Counted from the first letter of the stretch, positions 1 through 9,206 are shown. The stretch is DNA of 64,000 nucleotides from Virgibacillus_P tibetensis (GCF_036026595.1 NZ_JARZFX010000001.1:806001-870000), one strand, 5' to 3'. A program made the numbers and translations. Notes: a model not told the origin generated them from the letters alone.

Positions 1-651
1 CTTTTCTGCCAAAAGAGCAATTTCCTGATGAATACGGGATTCATCGATGTTTACCACATGCTTTAAATAATCATTCACTCTACTTTGAATTCGTTCACGA
101 TACTCCTCAATCACATTCTGCCTGCGCAACTGCAGATGCATGACTGTTTTCTGTATGGCTGCAATTCTTTCTTTCACATCCTCCATTAGGAATGTACCTT
201 CTTCCCTACGCATAGCAGCTACCTGTTCACATGCCTTATCTACACTTGATAAGATAGAAGCCTTTAAATCATCCGGCTGATTATCTATTTCTTGTACAGT
301 TATAAGTTCAGGTAAAGTAGTAATAACTGCTGCTGGAATCTCTCCAGATAGGTTATAACGATCCTTCGCTTTTTTTAATGTTTCCATATAATAATCCATT
401 AACTCCCAATCTGCTTTTAAACTCTTTTCCAAAAATCCTTCCCCTTCAATACTAATGAACACATCTATACTACCTCGTTGAAACTTGGATTGTACTATCC
501 GCTTCAATTTATCTTCCAAAAATAAAAAAGACCGGGGAATTTTAGCAGTAAAATCCAAGTACCGATGATTAACACTTCTAATTTCCACAGTTACTGTTGT
601 TTTTTCTAAACGAAGGACACTTCTGCCGTAGCCTGTCATACTCCTAACCAT
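1..651 (-). CDS. yloC: YicC/YloC family endoribonuclease-like protein (3' end outside window)
   Basis: The minus-strand reading frame is open from an ATG at 651 to the window edge (217 codons, no stop), so the C-terminus is missing. It begins MVRSMTGYGRS, the conserved N-terminus of the YicC/YloC family, followed by the VEIRSVNHRYLD motif. The E. coli relative YicC has been described as an endoribonuclease; the role of the Bacillus protein is less clear. It lies downstream of yloB, as in B. subtilis, but behind a strong terminator at 721-768, so it probably has its own promoter in the 650-720 gap. The family is about 290 residues long, so roughly 70 residues lie outside. Identification is firm; function is family knowledge. 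Confidence 0.9.
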   Translation of the reverse strand, partial: MVRSMTGYGRSVLRLEKTTVTVEIRSVNHRYLDFTAKIPRSFLFLEDKLKRIVQSKFQRGSIDVFISIEGEGFLEKSLKADWELMDYYMETLKKAKDRYNLSGEIPAAVITTLPELITVQEIDNQPDDLKASILSSVDKACEQVAAMRREEGTFLMEDVKERIAAIQKTVMHLQLRRQNVIEEYRERIQSRVNDYLKHVVNIDESRIHQEIALLAEK

Positions 652-720
652 ATCTATCACATCCAATACTCCCAATTATACCTTTGATTATGGGAAAAGG
701 AAAATTTTTATTATATTAGT

Positions 721-768
721 CTAAAGAAAACAATCCCTGAACCGGTTTTAACCTGATTCAGGGATTGT
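721..768 (-). terminator. Rho-independent terminator after yloB
   Basis: A long inverted repeat (730-768; arms begin acaatccctgaa) is followed on the minus strand by a T-rich run at 721-729. It lies about 50 bases past the yloB stop and separates yloB from yloC. Confidence 0.85.
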
Positions 769-815
769 ATTTCAAATCTATCAAACCGTCCTATGGCTAT
801 CATGACTAGTTGTTT

Positions 816-3470
816 TTATTTCTTAGTGAATCCAAATAGCACAGTTGGCAAAGCACTTAATACGCCAATTAACATCCAATCTCTTAAACTCAAGGCTGTT
901 GTGTGAAAAATAGGCTGCAGTGGTTCCCAATAGATAACTACTAGTAAGAGTAGCAACGAAGATAAAACTGCTAACACGAGATACATATTTTCAAAAGGAT
1001 TTCTTGAGAATACAGACTTCTCACTTCGACAATCAAATACATGAATCAATTGTGCCATTACCAATGTAGTAAATGCGATTGTTTGTCCGTAAACTAAATT
1101 TTCTGGATTGTCTTGATAGGCTAGCATGAAAGCTATCAATGTGACAATACCAATCAGAACTCCCCGACTAATAATTTTGTAGCCCAGTCCCCTGGAAAAT
1201 ATTCCTTCTCGTTGGTTTCGCGGGCTTTGCTTCATCACATCTCCCTCAGACTGATCAAGACCAAGCGCCATTGCCGGAAGACCATCTGTCACTAAATTAA
1301 CCCATAGTATTTGTACAGGTACGAGTGGCAACGGCATGCCAAGCAGCATTGCAAACAGCATAACGAGTATTTCACCTACATTTGATGCTAATAGATACCG
1401 GATAAATTTACGGATATTTTCGTATATATTTCTACCTTCTTGAATAGCCGATTTAATAGTTGCAAAGTTATCATCCATTAATACAAGTGATGATGCTTCC
1501 TTCGTTACATCCGTTCCGCTTATTCCCATGCTGATGCCAATATCACTTGCTTTAATTGCCGGAGCATCATTTACTCCATCTCCTGTCATTGCAACAATAT
1601 GACCTTTTTTCTGAAATGCTTTTACAATTTTCAGCTTGTGTTCTGGTGTGACTCTGGCAAATACGTACGTGTCTTCAATCTTCTCTTCCAGATCACTTAC
1701 CGACATCTGATTTAATTGATACCCTTCCAAAACCAATCCATCTTCTGGAAGTAGATTTAAATTTTTGGCAATCGCACGGGCAGTTTTAACATGATCTCCA
1801 GTTATCATAACTGTCTTTATCCCAGCTTGTCTGCATTCTTCAATAGCTGACTTCACTTCTTTTCTTGGTGGGTCTATCATTCCATATAAACCGATAAACG
1901 TAAGGTCATTTTCCAGAAACGCTGTTTCAAGGTCTTCATTTTTAGATAATGATTTCATTGAAATCGCAATTGTTCGTAATGCTTTATCTGCCATCGTATT
2001 AACTGACTGACTAATCCTGTTTTTATCCTCGGCTTTCAACAGACTTCTTCCACTTTCCCCTAAATGAAATGTACATCTGGGGAGGAGAACATCAGGTGCA
2101 CCTTTCGTTATCAAATAACGCATGGAGTTTTCATCTTCTACGACTACACTCATTCGTTTTCGGTCTGAATCAAAGGGTAATTCCTTAATAATACGATAGT
2201 CTTCTTCTATCATAGCAGTTAAACCGATTTTTCTTGCAGCTACTAAAAGTGCCCCATCAGTTGGATCACCATCTACGAAATATTTACCTTTTTTTATATT
2301 TAACGTGGCGTTGTTACACAGCATTCCATATAGAAGCATTTTTTCCAGATTTGGAAAACTATTATCCACTTTATTTTTGTTTAAAAAATAATCTCCTCGG
2401 ATGTCATACCCATCTCCAGTTACGTACATATGCTGTCCATTTAAATAAATTTCTTTTACAGTCATTTGATTTTCTGTCATCGTGCCAGTTTTATCAGAAC
2501 AGATTACAGATGCACAACCTAATGTTTCAACTGCTGATAACTTTCGCACAATTGCTTTCTTCTTAATCATCCGCTGAACTCCCAGGGATAGTGCAACTGT
2601 AACAATTGCTGGTAACCCTTCAGGTATAGCTGCAACAGCTAGAGAGACCCCGGCCAAAAACATATTATAAACTGGATGCCCCTGATAAACCCCTAGAAAT
2701 ACAACCATTGCAGTAAGGAGTAAAGCAACTACAATTAAAATTTTCCCCAATTCAGCAAGCTTTCTTTCTAAGGGAGTAATGGCTTTCTTTGTATTAACCA
2801 TAAGTGATGCAATTTGTCCCATTATGGTATTCATTCCAGTACCTACTACGATTCCTATCCCGGATCCCCTGGTGACTAATGTTCCCATAAACGCCATATT
2901 GACTTGATCCTGTGCATCCAGACTGTCATTTGCGATGGCAGTAGCATGCTTCATAACCGGTAGGGATTCTCCAGTAAGCGTAGATTCTTCTGTTTCCAAG
3001 CTATTCGATTGTACTATTCGAATATCTGCTGGAATACGGTCGCCACTGTTTACTCTTATAACATCTCCAACTACAACTTCTCTGGAAGGGATTTTCCCCC
3101 AGTTTTCATCACGCAGAACATTTGCCATTGGGGCTGACAGTTCTTTTAGTTTTTCTAATGACTTTTCAGCCTTCTGCTCCTGAAAAAAACCAATAAATCC
3201 ATTAACCAGTACGATAACCATGATCGCAATAGCGTCAATATACTCGCCAAGCAGTCCAGCGATTAGAGTAGCAGCAAGTAAGACAAGTACCATAAAGTCC
3301 TGAAATTGTTTTAGAAAGATAAGCCATTTGGATGTATTCTTTTGGGCCTCCAGAATATTGAAACCATATTTTTTACGCCGTTGCTCTACTTGCTTGGTGC
3401 TCAGTCCACTATTAGCTGTTACGTGCAACTTTTGCTCTACTCGATCTACATCTAATTGATACCATCTCAT
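816..3470 (-). CDS. yloB: Calcium-transporting P-type ATPase (SERCA-like)
   Basis: Predicted 884-residue P2A-type cation pump of the cytoplasmic membrane that exports Ca2+ using ATP. Visible in order: N-terminal cation-ATPase domain, TGES actuator loop (about 166-169), PEGL in the ion-binding helix M4 (about 283-286), the phosphorylated Asp in DKTGT (about D326), KGAPD of the nucleotide domain, TGDGVNDAPA of the hinge, and a C-terminal set of membrane helices. The B. subtilis homologue YloB is a Ca2+ ATPase made in sporulation. The frame is open further upstream to 3557, but the ATG at 3470 follows a perfect GGAGG at a good distance and gives the family's usual start (MRWYQLD). It is divergent from rqcH. 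Confidence 0.93.
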   Translation of the reverse strand: MRWYQLDVDRVEQKLHVTANSGLSTKQVEQRRKKYGFNILEAQKNTSKWLIFLKQFQDFMVLVLLAATLIAGLLGEYIDAIAIMVIVLVNGFIGFFQEQKAEKSLEKLKELSAPMANVLRDENWGKIPSREVVVGDVIRVNSGDRIPADIRIVQSNSLETEESTLTGESLPVMKHATAIANDSLDAQDQVNMAFMGTLVTRGSGIGIVVGTGMNTIMGQIASLMVNTKKAITPLERKLAELGKILIVVALLLTAMVVFLGVYQGHPVYNMFLAGVSLAVAAIPEGLPAIVTVALSLGVQRMIKKKAIVRKLSAVETLGCASVICSDKTGTMTENQMTVKEIYLNGQHMYVTGDGYDIRGDYFLNKNKVDNSFPNLEKMLLYGMLCNNATLNIKKGKYFVDGDPTDGALLVAARKIGLTAMIEEDYRIIKELPFDSDRKRMSVVVEDENSMRYLITKGAPDVLLPRCTFHLGESGRSLLKAEDKNRISQSVNTMADKALRTIAISMKSLSKNEDLETAFLENDLTFIGLYGMIDPPRKEVKSAIEECRQAGIKTVMITGDHVKTARAIAKNLNLLPEDGLVLEGYQLNQMSVSDLEEKIEDTYVFARVTPEHKLKIVKAFQKKGHIVAMTGDGVNDAPAIKASDIGISMGISGTDVTKEASSLVLMDDNFATIKSAIQEGRNIYENIRKFIRYLLASNVGEILVMLFAMLLGMPLPLVPVQILWVNLVTDGLPAMALGLDQSEGDVMKQSPRNQREGIFSRGLGYKIISRGVLIGIVTLIAFMLAYQDNPENLVYGQTIAFTTLVMAQLIHVFDCRSEKSVFSRNPFENMYLVLAVLSSLLLLLVVIYWEPLQPIFHTTALSLRDWMLIGVLSALPTVLFGFTKK

Positions 3471-3676
3471 ACCGTATACCTCCACATTTGTCCAGACTTC
3501 AGCCACGTCCAGATTCAACGACCAGTGACGAATGGACCCCCTCCTTATTTTCCCCAATAAGCCTGTTCGCAGTGTAAGTGAAAGTTTCCCTTATAAAATT
3601 TCGCTTACACTGCTATTTACAAGCGTAGTCCATACACCTTTATACAGTCGCTTACGCTTTTGTTTATTAATATCTA

Positions 3677-3718
3677 TGCAGACTTGTCCAAAAAAATGCT
3701 ATAATTGCGCATGAGGTG
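3677..3718 (+). promoter_or_regulatory. Probable sigma-A promoter and RBS of rqcH
   Basis: A perfect TATAAT lies at 3700-3705 and the RBS gaggtg at 3713-3718, just before the ATG at 3724. This implies a leader of only about 12 bases. The -35 element (about 3677-3682) matches poorly. The rest of the 253-bp divergent gap (3471-3723) must hold the yloB promoter, which I could not place. Confidence 0.4.
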
Positions 3719-3723
3719 ATCGC

Positions 3724-5433
3724 ATGCCATTTGACGGTATTGTTACTCGAGCAGTAACAGAGGAATTAAAAAATGTAATACTCCCAGGTAAAATCACAAA
3801 AATTTATCAACCAACACTTACTGAATTAGTTTTGACCATAAGGAGCCAGGGGAAGAACCATAACCTACTGCTATCCATTCATCCAACATATGCACGATTT
3901 CATATAACAGATGATACATATAGAAATCCAAAAGAAGCCCCGATGTTCTGTATGGTATTGCGCAAGCATTTATCAGGCGCTGTTATCGAAAAAGTTGAAC
4001 AATATGGTATGGAGAGAATAATAAACTTTTCCATTAAATCAAGAAATGAAGTTGGTGATATTGGCTACAAAACACTTGTGGTAGAATTAATGGGTAAACA
4101 TAGTAATGTGATGTTAATTGATCAGGAAAAAGGTCATATTATCGATAGTTTAAAACATATTTCCATGGCTCAGAATCGATATCGAACGATATTGCCAGGC
4201 CATGAATATAAACTCCCGCCAATGCAGGATAAGCTGAGCCCTTTAGATATTGATGGAGAATATTTCATAAAGAAGCTGGATTTTAATGCAGGTAAACTGG
4301 AAGTCCAAATGGTCGGCATGTTAGTTGGATTTTCTCCCTTTATAGCAAAGGAAGTAGCAAACCGCGCTAAACTTGGATCTGCAGCTGTTTATAAGCAGAA
4401 GTTTGTGGAAGTTCAACAGTTAATCAAAAATAATGAGTATATACCAACTATTTACCGAAATAAAAAAGAAGACTTTCATGTACTTCCAATTACTTCTTTT
4501 CAAGGCGAGAAGGAATCTTTTGCAACAACAAACAAAATGCTGGATTATTTTTATACAGGAAAAGCAGAACGTGATCGAGTCAAGCAACAAGCGAAAGATT
4601 TATATCGATTTATCAAGAATGAAAAGGATAAAAATGTCCGTAAAATGAAAAAGCACCAGCAAACCATTAAGAAAGCAGAAGGTGCTGAACACTATCAAAA
4701 AATGGGTGAATTGCTTACCGCGCATATGCATGTCGTATCGCATGGTGATAAAAGTGTAACAGTAGTTGATTACTATGATCCGGAACAAAGTGAATTAACA
4801 ATTGAATTAAATCCAACTAAAACACCTAGTGAAAATGCCCAAAGCTATTATAAGACCTATCAGAAACTGAAAACGTCCAAGAAAATAATTGAAAAAGAAA
4901 TCATTAAGACGAAGGAGGAAATTACTTATTTGGAACAATTATTGCAGCAAATAGATGTTGCAAGTGAAGAAGACATTGAAGAAATCCGTGAAGAACTGCG
5001 TGAAGAGGGCTATTTAAAGAAACAAGCAAAACGGAAGAAACAAAAAAATAAACAAACCAAACCAGTGCCTGAAGAATATACATCAACTGACGGTACACAA
5101 ATTCTTGTTGGTAAAAACAATAAACAAAATGAATATGTAACAACGAAAGTGGCCCACCGAGATGACATCTGGCTCCACACCAAAGATATTCCCGGATCGC
5201 ACGTCATTATCCGATCTAAAGAACCTAGTGAAGGAACATTATTGGAAGCTGCTCAAATCGCTGCATATTTCAGTAAGTCACAGCAGTCATCTTCTGTTCC
5301 TGTGGATTATACGAAAATACGTCATGTGAAGAAGCCTAGTGGAGCGAAACCTGGCTATGTAACGTATGACAATCAAAAAACGCTTTTTGTAACACCAAAC
5401 AAGAAAATAATTGATGAATTAAAGGGAAGCTAA
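3724..5433 (+). CDS. rqcH: Ribosome quality control protein RqcH (NFACT family)
   Basis: 569-residue NFACT protein (YloA; once annotated as fibronectin-binding FbpA). In B. subtilis RqcH binds obstructed 50S subunits carrying peptidyl-tRNA and recruits tRNA-Ala to add C-terminal alanine tails that mark the chain for degradation. Visible: NFACT-N domain (about 1-200), a helix-hairpin-helix and charged coiled-coil middle (about 280-430, lysine-rich), and the C-terminal NFACT-R domain with the DDIWLHTKDIPGSH motif near 480. At residues 97-98, where characterised homologues have Asp-Arg, this protein reads Glu-Arg. It starts MPFDGIVT after gaggtg. It is a single-gene unit on the strand opposite to its neighbours and shares a bidirectional terminator (5584-5619) with ohr. 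Confidence 0.93.
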   Translation: MPFDGIVTRAVTEELKNVILPGKITKIYQPTLTELVLTIRSQGKNHNLLLSIHPTYARFHITDDTYRNPKEAPMFCMVLRKHLSGAVIEKVEQYGMERIINFSIKSRNEVGDIGYKTLVVELMGKHSNVMLIDQEKGHIIDSLKHISMAQNRYRTILPGHEYKLPPMQDKLSPLDIDGEYFIKKLDFNAGKLEVQMVGMLVGFSPFIAKEVANRAKLGSAAVYKQKFVEVQQLIKNNEYIPTIYRNKKEDFHVLPITSFQGEKESFATTNKMLDYFYTGKAERDRVKQQAKDLYRFIKNEKDKNVRKMKKHQQTIKKAEGAEHYQKMGELLTAHMHVVSHGDKSVTVVDYYDPEQSELTIELNPTKTPSENAQSYYKTYQKLKTSKKIIEKEIIKTKEEITYLEQLLQQIDVASEEDIEEIREELREEGYLKKQAKRKKQKNKQTKPVPEEYTSTDGTQILVGKNNKQNEYVTTKVAHRDDIWLHTKDIPGSHVIIRSKEPSEGTLLEAAQIAAYFSKSQQSSSVPVDYTKIRHVKKPSGAKPGYVTYDNQKTLFVTPNKKIIDELKGS

Positions 5434-5583
5434 TAAAAAAACTTAAAGCACGGTGAGCCTGTTAAAGAGGAACGGAATTAACACTAGGCAATGTAGATAC
5501 TGGCCCACGCCACCTCCTATCCCGTCGGGGCTGAACGCGACCTATTTCCAACTCAAAAAAACAGGTTTTTACTTATGCTATAT

Positions 5584-5625
5584 AAAAATGGATGATTCAG
5601 AAAAGAATCATCCATTTTTATTCTA
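5584..5625. terminator. Bidirectional terminator between rqcH and ohr
   Basis: A perfect 15-bp inverted repeat (5584-5598 and 5605-5619) has A-rich and T-rich outer ends, so it can terminate rqcH on the plus strand and ohr on the minus strand. The 150 bases between the rqcH stop and this hairpin hold no gene I can support. Confidence 0.85.
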
Positions 5626-6042
5626 TACAGCCTTTGGATTTAAAATCACTTCAATATTACCTCTTGTTGCTTTTGAATAAGGACAAAATTGGTGGGCATC
5701 TTCAGCTAATTCTTCTGCTTCTTCGGGCCCGACTCCTTCAATAGTAATATTTAATGTAACTCCTATCTTAAAGCCATTATCGTCAGGATCTTTCATAAAA
5801 CTTACTTCGGCTGTAGTTTCAGAATTGATTTTCTTTTTTTGCTCTGATGCAACATGATTTAATGCTCCATCATAACAGGCTGCATAACCTGCAGCAAATA
5901 ACTGTTCTGGGTTTGATCCTTTATCTGTTTTATTTTTTGCAGGATTTACTAACTTCAGATCTATTAACCCATCTTCTGATTTAACATGACCATCTCTGCC
6001 ATTTTTTGCAGTTGCACTTGACGTGAAAATTACTTTACTCAT
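5623..6042 (-). CDS. ohr: Organic hydroperoxide resistance protein (Ohr/OsmC family)
   Basis: 139-residue cytoplasmic thiol peroxidase that reduces organic hydroperoxides. Both redox cysteines are present: C56 in AACYDGA (peroxidatic) and C120 in FCPYSKATRG (resolving). The conserved Arg (R16, in GRDG) and Glu (E46, in NPEQLFAAG) that position the substrate are also visible. Length is typical. It sits 67 bases downstream of a LysR-type regulator on the same strand; no MarR-type OhrR, the usual Ohr regulator, is nearby. OhrA and OhrB paralogues cannot be separated by eye. Confidence 0.93.
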   Translation of the reverse strand: MSKVIFTSSATAKNGRDGHVKSEDGLIDLKLVNPAKNKTDKGSNPEQLFAAGYAACYDGALNHVASEQKKKINSETTAEVSFMKDPDDNGFKIGVTLNITIEGVGPEEAEELAEDAHQFCPYSKATRGNIEVILNPKAV

Positions 6043-6109
6043 TGTAAACGAACACTCCTTTATTTAGCTACTCTTTATATTGTTCCTTTATACAGAAGAA
6101 GTTAAACAT

Positions 6110-6970
6110 TTACAAGAACGTTCGATTTATTAAAGCCTCAATAAACTGATTAGCTTGGGGGAGATCACGAACCCCCTCCTGGTAACATACCCAAGTATCT
6201 CTCGTTACAGCCTTTCCATTCAATTTCAAAGGGATATGAGGATATTCCTCCTTCATCCATTTCGAAACACTTTCAGGCAGGACGGCCATCCCTAACCCCT
6301 GTTGCATAAATTGTTTACAAGTTTCAATCTGGTCCACCGTAATTGTTTTCAATGGCTTAATATCGTTCTGATGGTGGTATAACCAATTGTCAACAAGCTC
6401 ATGCATACTGTCATCACTGCTGAATGAGATTAACGGGCGTTCTTTTAGTTTATCCCTTGGAAATTCTTCCGTATCAAATATGTATAATGGATCTTCAAAC
6501 AGATGAACACATGTACTCTCTTTTAATTTTTCGCCCCGGATTATACAAACATGATAATTTTTATGATCCCGTTTAATGTCTTCACTAATTCCAGTTACGA
6601 GATCAATCGCTACTTTTGGATAATGCGAAGTGAATTCTCCCAATATTTCTGGTAAAAATCGCTGACTTATAAGAGACGAGCAGGCAATGGATAAGGTACC
6701 TTGAACCTCCTTACTTGATTGGGCAAGCCTATTTTTAATTGATTGTTCTTGTTCAACTACCAATGCAGCATGTTTCAGGATCATTTCACCACTCGGTGTC
6801 AACATTAATCGTTTTGGTGTTCGAATAAAAATGTCTGCACCAAAATATCCTTCGATATATTTAAGACGTTGCGTTACCGCCGGCTGAGATATCAAGATTT
6901 GCTTAGCAGTACCTCGGATCGTACCAACCTCTTTGAGCTTTAACAATAAAATATAATCTTCAATTTTCAT
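6110..6970 (-). CDS. LysR-family transcriptional regulator
   Basis: 286-residue LysR-type regulator. The N-terminal winged helix-turn-helix occupies about residues 1-60 (GTIRGTAKQI then SQPAVTQRLKYIE), followed by a periplasmic-binding-like effector domain with the usual ending at about 285. The ATG at 6970 follows aaggaagg and gives the standard short N-terminus (MKIEDYIL); the frame is open seven codons upstream without an RBS. The effector is unknown. It precedes ohr in the same direction and may control it, or may control the divergent methyltransferase beyond the palindromic element. I do not recognise an orthologue with a known target. Confidence 0.88.
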   Translation of the reverse strand: MKIEDYILLLKLKEVGTIRGTAKQILISQPAVTQRLKYIEGYFGADIFIRTPKRLMLTPSGEMILKHAALVVEQEQSIKNRLAQSSKEVQGTLSIACSSLISQRFLPEILGEFTSHYPKVAIDLVTGISEDIKRDHKNYHVCIIRGEKLKESTCVHLFEDPLYIFDTEEFPRDKLKERPLISFSSDDSMHELVDNWLYHHQNDIKPLKTITVDQIETCKQFMQQGLGMAVLPESVSKWMKEEYPHIPLKLNGKAVTRDTWVCYQEGVRDLPQANQFIEALINRTFL

Positions 6971-7148
6971 AATGACCTTCCTTTTAGTCAATAAGTTTTT
7001 GTTATTACTTTTGATTATAAACTAGTATTGTACTTATTGCATTAGGAAATATATGATAACTATAAGAATAAGAAAAAATAAAGCTTATTTAACAAAGTTA
7101 AGGTACTTTATCTATAAAAGACGAAGTAACTTGTTATTAACGTAACCC

Positions 7149-7275
7149 CGCTACGGAAATACACTTCGCTTTCCGCGGGCTCGCGCTAAGCCTCCTCGCT
7201 CGCAAAGAACGCTCACTGTGGGGTCTCATCGTCTTCGCTTTTCCCGCTGGAGTCTTCGTATATTTCCTGCGCTGG
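7149..7275 (-). repeat. Left copy of the interspersed repeat
   Basis: Read on the minus strand it contains agcgttctttgc and ggaaagcgaagt, both also present in the right copy at 7541-7665. It looks more intact and GC-richer than the right copy. Confidence 0.65.
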
Positions 7276-7540
7276 CCATTGTGGAATGTTATTAAAATTC
7301 ACCTAATGCTTATAATTTTTTTGACTTTTGCTACGGTCAGTCCACTCCTGCGGGCACCAAAGCCTTTTGGAGGGACGAGTAATTACAAGTGGTTTTCGAT
7401 GGGGCGAGTAATCGCAGTCCAAGTCCCTGCTAAAGAACCCGCAGTAAAGCTTCGGCAATATTAAATCTCACGAAGAAAATGTGGATGTTTTTCGAGGAGT
7501 CTTACATTTTCTGCGGCTGGAAAATCAGGAAATCTTTATC

Positions 7541-7665
7541 AGCGTAGGCAGAATACGTAGACTCCTATGGGAACAGCACGTGTCCGAAGACCCCGGAAGA
7601 AGCGTTCTTTGCTTCTGAGGAGGCTGAGGCCGTGCCCATGGAAAGCGAAGTATTCTTCCGAAGCG
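7541..7665 (+). repeat. Right copy of the interspersed repeat
   Basis: Contains gactcctatgggaacagca (7560-7578), agcgttctttgc and ggaaagcgaag. The 19-base string recurs exactly at 32119-32137 and the 3' part recurs at 54830-54870. Confidence 0.65.
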
Positions 7666-7801
7666 AATCCAAGCATTCAACCATCTTTAAAAAGTGAAAG
7701 GTATCACTAAGAGAATTTTCATTACTTCGTCTTTTATATCAACTACGTTAGATTTATCACTTGGGAAAACACAGGGTTCCAATAAACAAGGAGGAGAATT
7801 T

Positions 7802-8566
7802 ATGAAAGAGAAAGATGATGTAAAACGTGCTTTTTCAAAGAATAAAGAGGACTACGTAAAGAGTAGTACACATGCATCAGGAAGCGATTTATCCTTACTG
7901 CCAGTGTGGCTAAACCCAAAATCCACTATGGAAGTACTTGATATTGCCACAGGGGGAGGTCATGTAGCAAAAAGACTTGCACCCTTTGTAAAAAGAGTAG
8001 TTGCAACTGATATAACAAAAGCAATGTTGGAAAACACTGCTGCTCACCTGGCTGCATATTCGAATATAGACTATGTAATAGCAGATGCAGAAAGCTTACC
8101 TTTTCTCGACAACACGTTTGAAATAATAACATGCCGAATCGCGGCCCATCACTTCCCAAATCCAAAAAAATTCGTATCAGAAGTAAATCGTGTTTTAAAA
8201 CCCAATGGTAAATTTCTATTTATTGATAACATAGCAGCTGAACAATCAGACTATGGAAACTTTATTAACACATTAGAAAAAATGCGGGACTACAGTCATG
8301 TACGATCACTTAGGATTTCTGAATGGAAGGAGATTTTCAATGATAATAAACTAACCTTCCTGAAACAGCAGGAACGGAAGAAAACGTTGCCTTATGATGA
8401 TTGGATAAATCGCACCTTGGATATGAGAGAAGATAAAGAAAGTGTAACTAATTTTATAAAAAACGCTACAAGTGATATACACGATTATTACGATATTAAA
8501 TTTAAAAACGATAACATTAAATCGTTTACTATTGATGAATGGATGATCTTATTAGAAAAGAAATGA
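7802..8566 (+). CDS. Class I SAM-dependent methyltransferase (UbiE/YcgJ-like)
   Basis: 254-residue Rossmann-fold methyltransferase. The SAM-binding motif I is VLDIATGGGH at about 45-54, the acidic residue closing strand 2 is in VVATDIT, and the later strand reads ADAESLPFLDNTFEIITCRIAAHHF, typical of the Methyltransf_11 group. Substrate unknown; the family includes quinone and small-molecule methylases. The ATG at 7802 follows a perfect aaggaggag; the frame is open further upstream but only into repeat DNA. It is a lone plus-strand gene wedged between the palindromic element and the pyr operon, with its stop codon inside the shared terminator. This suggests an accessory insertion. Confidence 0.85.
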   Translation: MKEKDDVKRAFSKNKEDYVKSSTHASGSDLSLLPVWLNPKSTMEVLDIATGGGHVAKRLAPFVKRVVATDITKAMLENTAAHLAAYSNIDYVIADAESLPFLDNTFEIITCRIAAHHFPNPKKFVSEVNRVLKPNGKFLFIDNIAAEQSDYGNFINTLEKMRDYSHVRSLRISEWKEIFNDNKLTFLKQQERKKTLPYDDWINRTLDMREDKESVTNFIKNATSDIHDYYDIKFKNDNIKSFTIDEWMILLEKK

Positions 8567-8593
8567 CCACACTGACGTGGTCATTTCTTTTCT
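8555..8593. terminator. Bidirectional terminator of the methyltransferase and pyr operon
   Basis: The inverted repeat aaatgaccac / gtggtcattt, extended by A-rich and T-rich flanks, overlaps the stop codon of the methyltransferase (8564-8566) and reaches the pyrE stop (8592-8594). It serves both converging units. Confidence 0.85.
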
Positions 8594-9206
8594 ACAATTC
8601 GTCCCGCCATTCTATTAATTTAATTCTATCCTCTTCCTTAATTTCACCATCTTCCATCAAAGCTTCTACTAATTCATCAAAGTTTGTGATTGTGTGAAGT
8701 GGCAGGCTTACATCTGAAAATGCTTGCTTGGATTTAGGTAATCCATACGTAAAAATAGCCAATACCCCTGTTACTTCAGCTCCTTCTTGCTGCAAAGCTT
8801 TGGCTGCCTCAATAGATGAACCTCCTGTTGAAATCAGATCTTCAATAACAAGGACTTTCTTATTTTTTTCTAATTGCCCTTCAATCTGATTACCCTTACC
8901 ATGACCTTTTGGTTTCGATCGAACATAGACCATTGGCAGGTTCAAACTGTCAGCCAACCATGCTGCGTGGGGAATCCCTGCTGTAGCACAGCCAGCAATT
9001 ACCTCTGGTTTTTCATCCATTTCTTCTATTATTTGAACAAATGCGTCTGTAATTTTTCTGCGGACCACAGGATGCGACATTGTTAACCGATTATCACAAT
9101 AAATAGGTGATTTAATTCCGGATGTCCATGTAAAGTACTCTATGGGATTAATTTGTACAGCCTTTATCGCCAATAGATCTCTTGCTAACTCATGTTTTAC
9201 TGCCAT
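8592..9206 (-). CDS. pyrE: Orotate phosphoribosyltransferase
   Basis: 204-residue enzyme joining orotate to PRPP to give OMP, the fifth step of UMP synthesis. The PRPP loop is seen as VLVIEDLISTGGSS, and the N-terminal substrate region reads FTWTSGIKSPIYCDNR. It is the last gene of the pyr operon; its ATG lies inside pyrF (17-base overlap) behind aaggag, suggesting coupled translation. Terminated by the hairpin at 8555-8593. Regulated by PyrR through the upstream attenuators. Confidence 0.96.
   Translation of the reverse strand: MAVKHELARDLLAIKAVQINPIEYFTWTSGIKSPIYCDNRLTMSHPVVRRKITDAFVQIIEEMDEKPEVIAGCATAGIPHAAWLADSLNLPMVYVRSKPKGHGKGNQIEGQLEKNKKVLVIEDLISTGGSSIEAAKALQQEGAEVTGVLAIFTYGLPKSKQAFSDVSLPLHTITNFDELVEALMEDGEIKEEDRIKLIEWRDEL

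Larger units (their letters stand above)
7113..7738. mobile_element. Palindromic non-coding element with 17-bp terminal inverted repeats
   Basis: A perfect 17-bp inverted repeat (tataaaagacgaagtaa at 7113-7129; its complement at 7722-7738) brackets 626 bases. Inside lie two facing copies of an approximately 125-bp repeat (7149-7275 and 7541-7665), about 70 % alike after reversal, separated by about 265 bases. No transposase or credible gene is inside and no target-site duplication was seen. It fills most of the 831-bp gap between the LysR gene and the methyltransferase. It is best described as a non-autonomous or composite interspersed repeat; mobility is an inference. Confidence 0.6.

Noticed and set aside
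5434..5583. Similarity of gcctgttaaagagg after rqcH to gcctgttaagagg after ylbP (53101-53113)
   Set aside because: Only about 13 bases match well; too short to call a repeat without a genome search.
7279..7464. 61-codon frame inside the palindromic element
   Set aside because: Lies within repeat DNA, no RBS, no recognisable motif.
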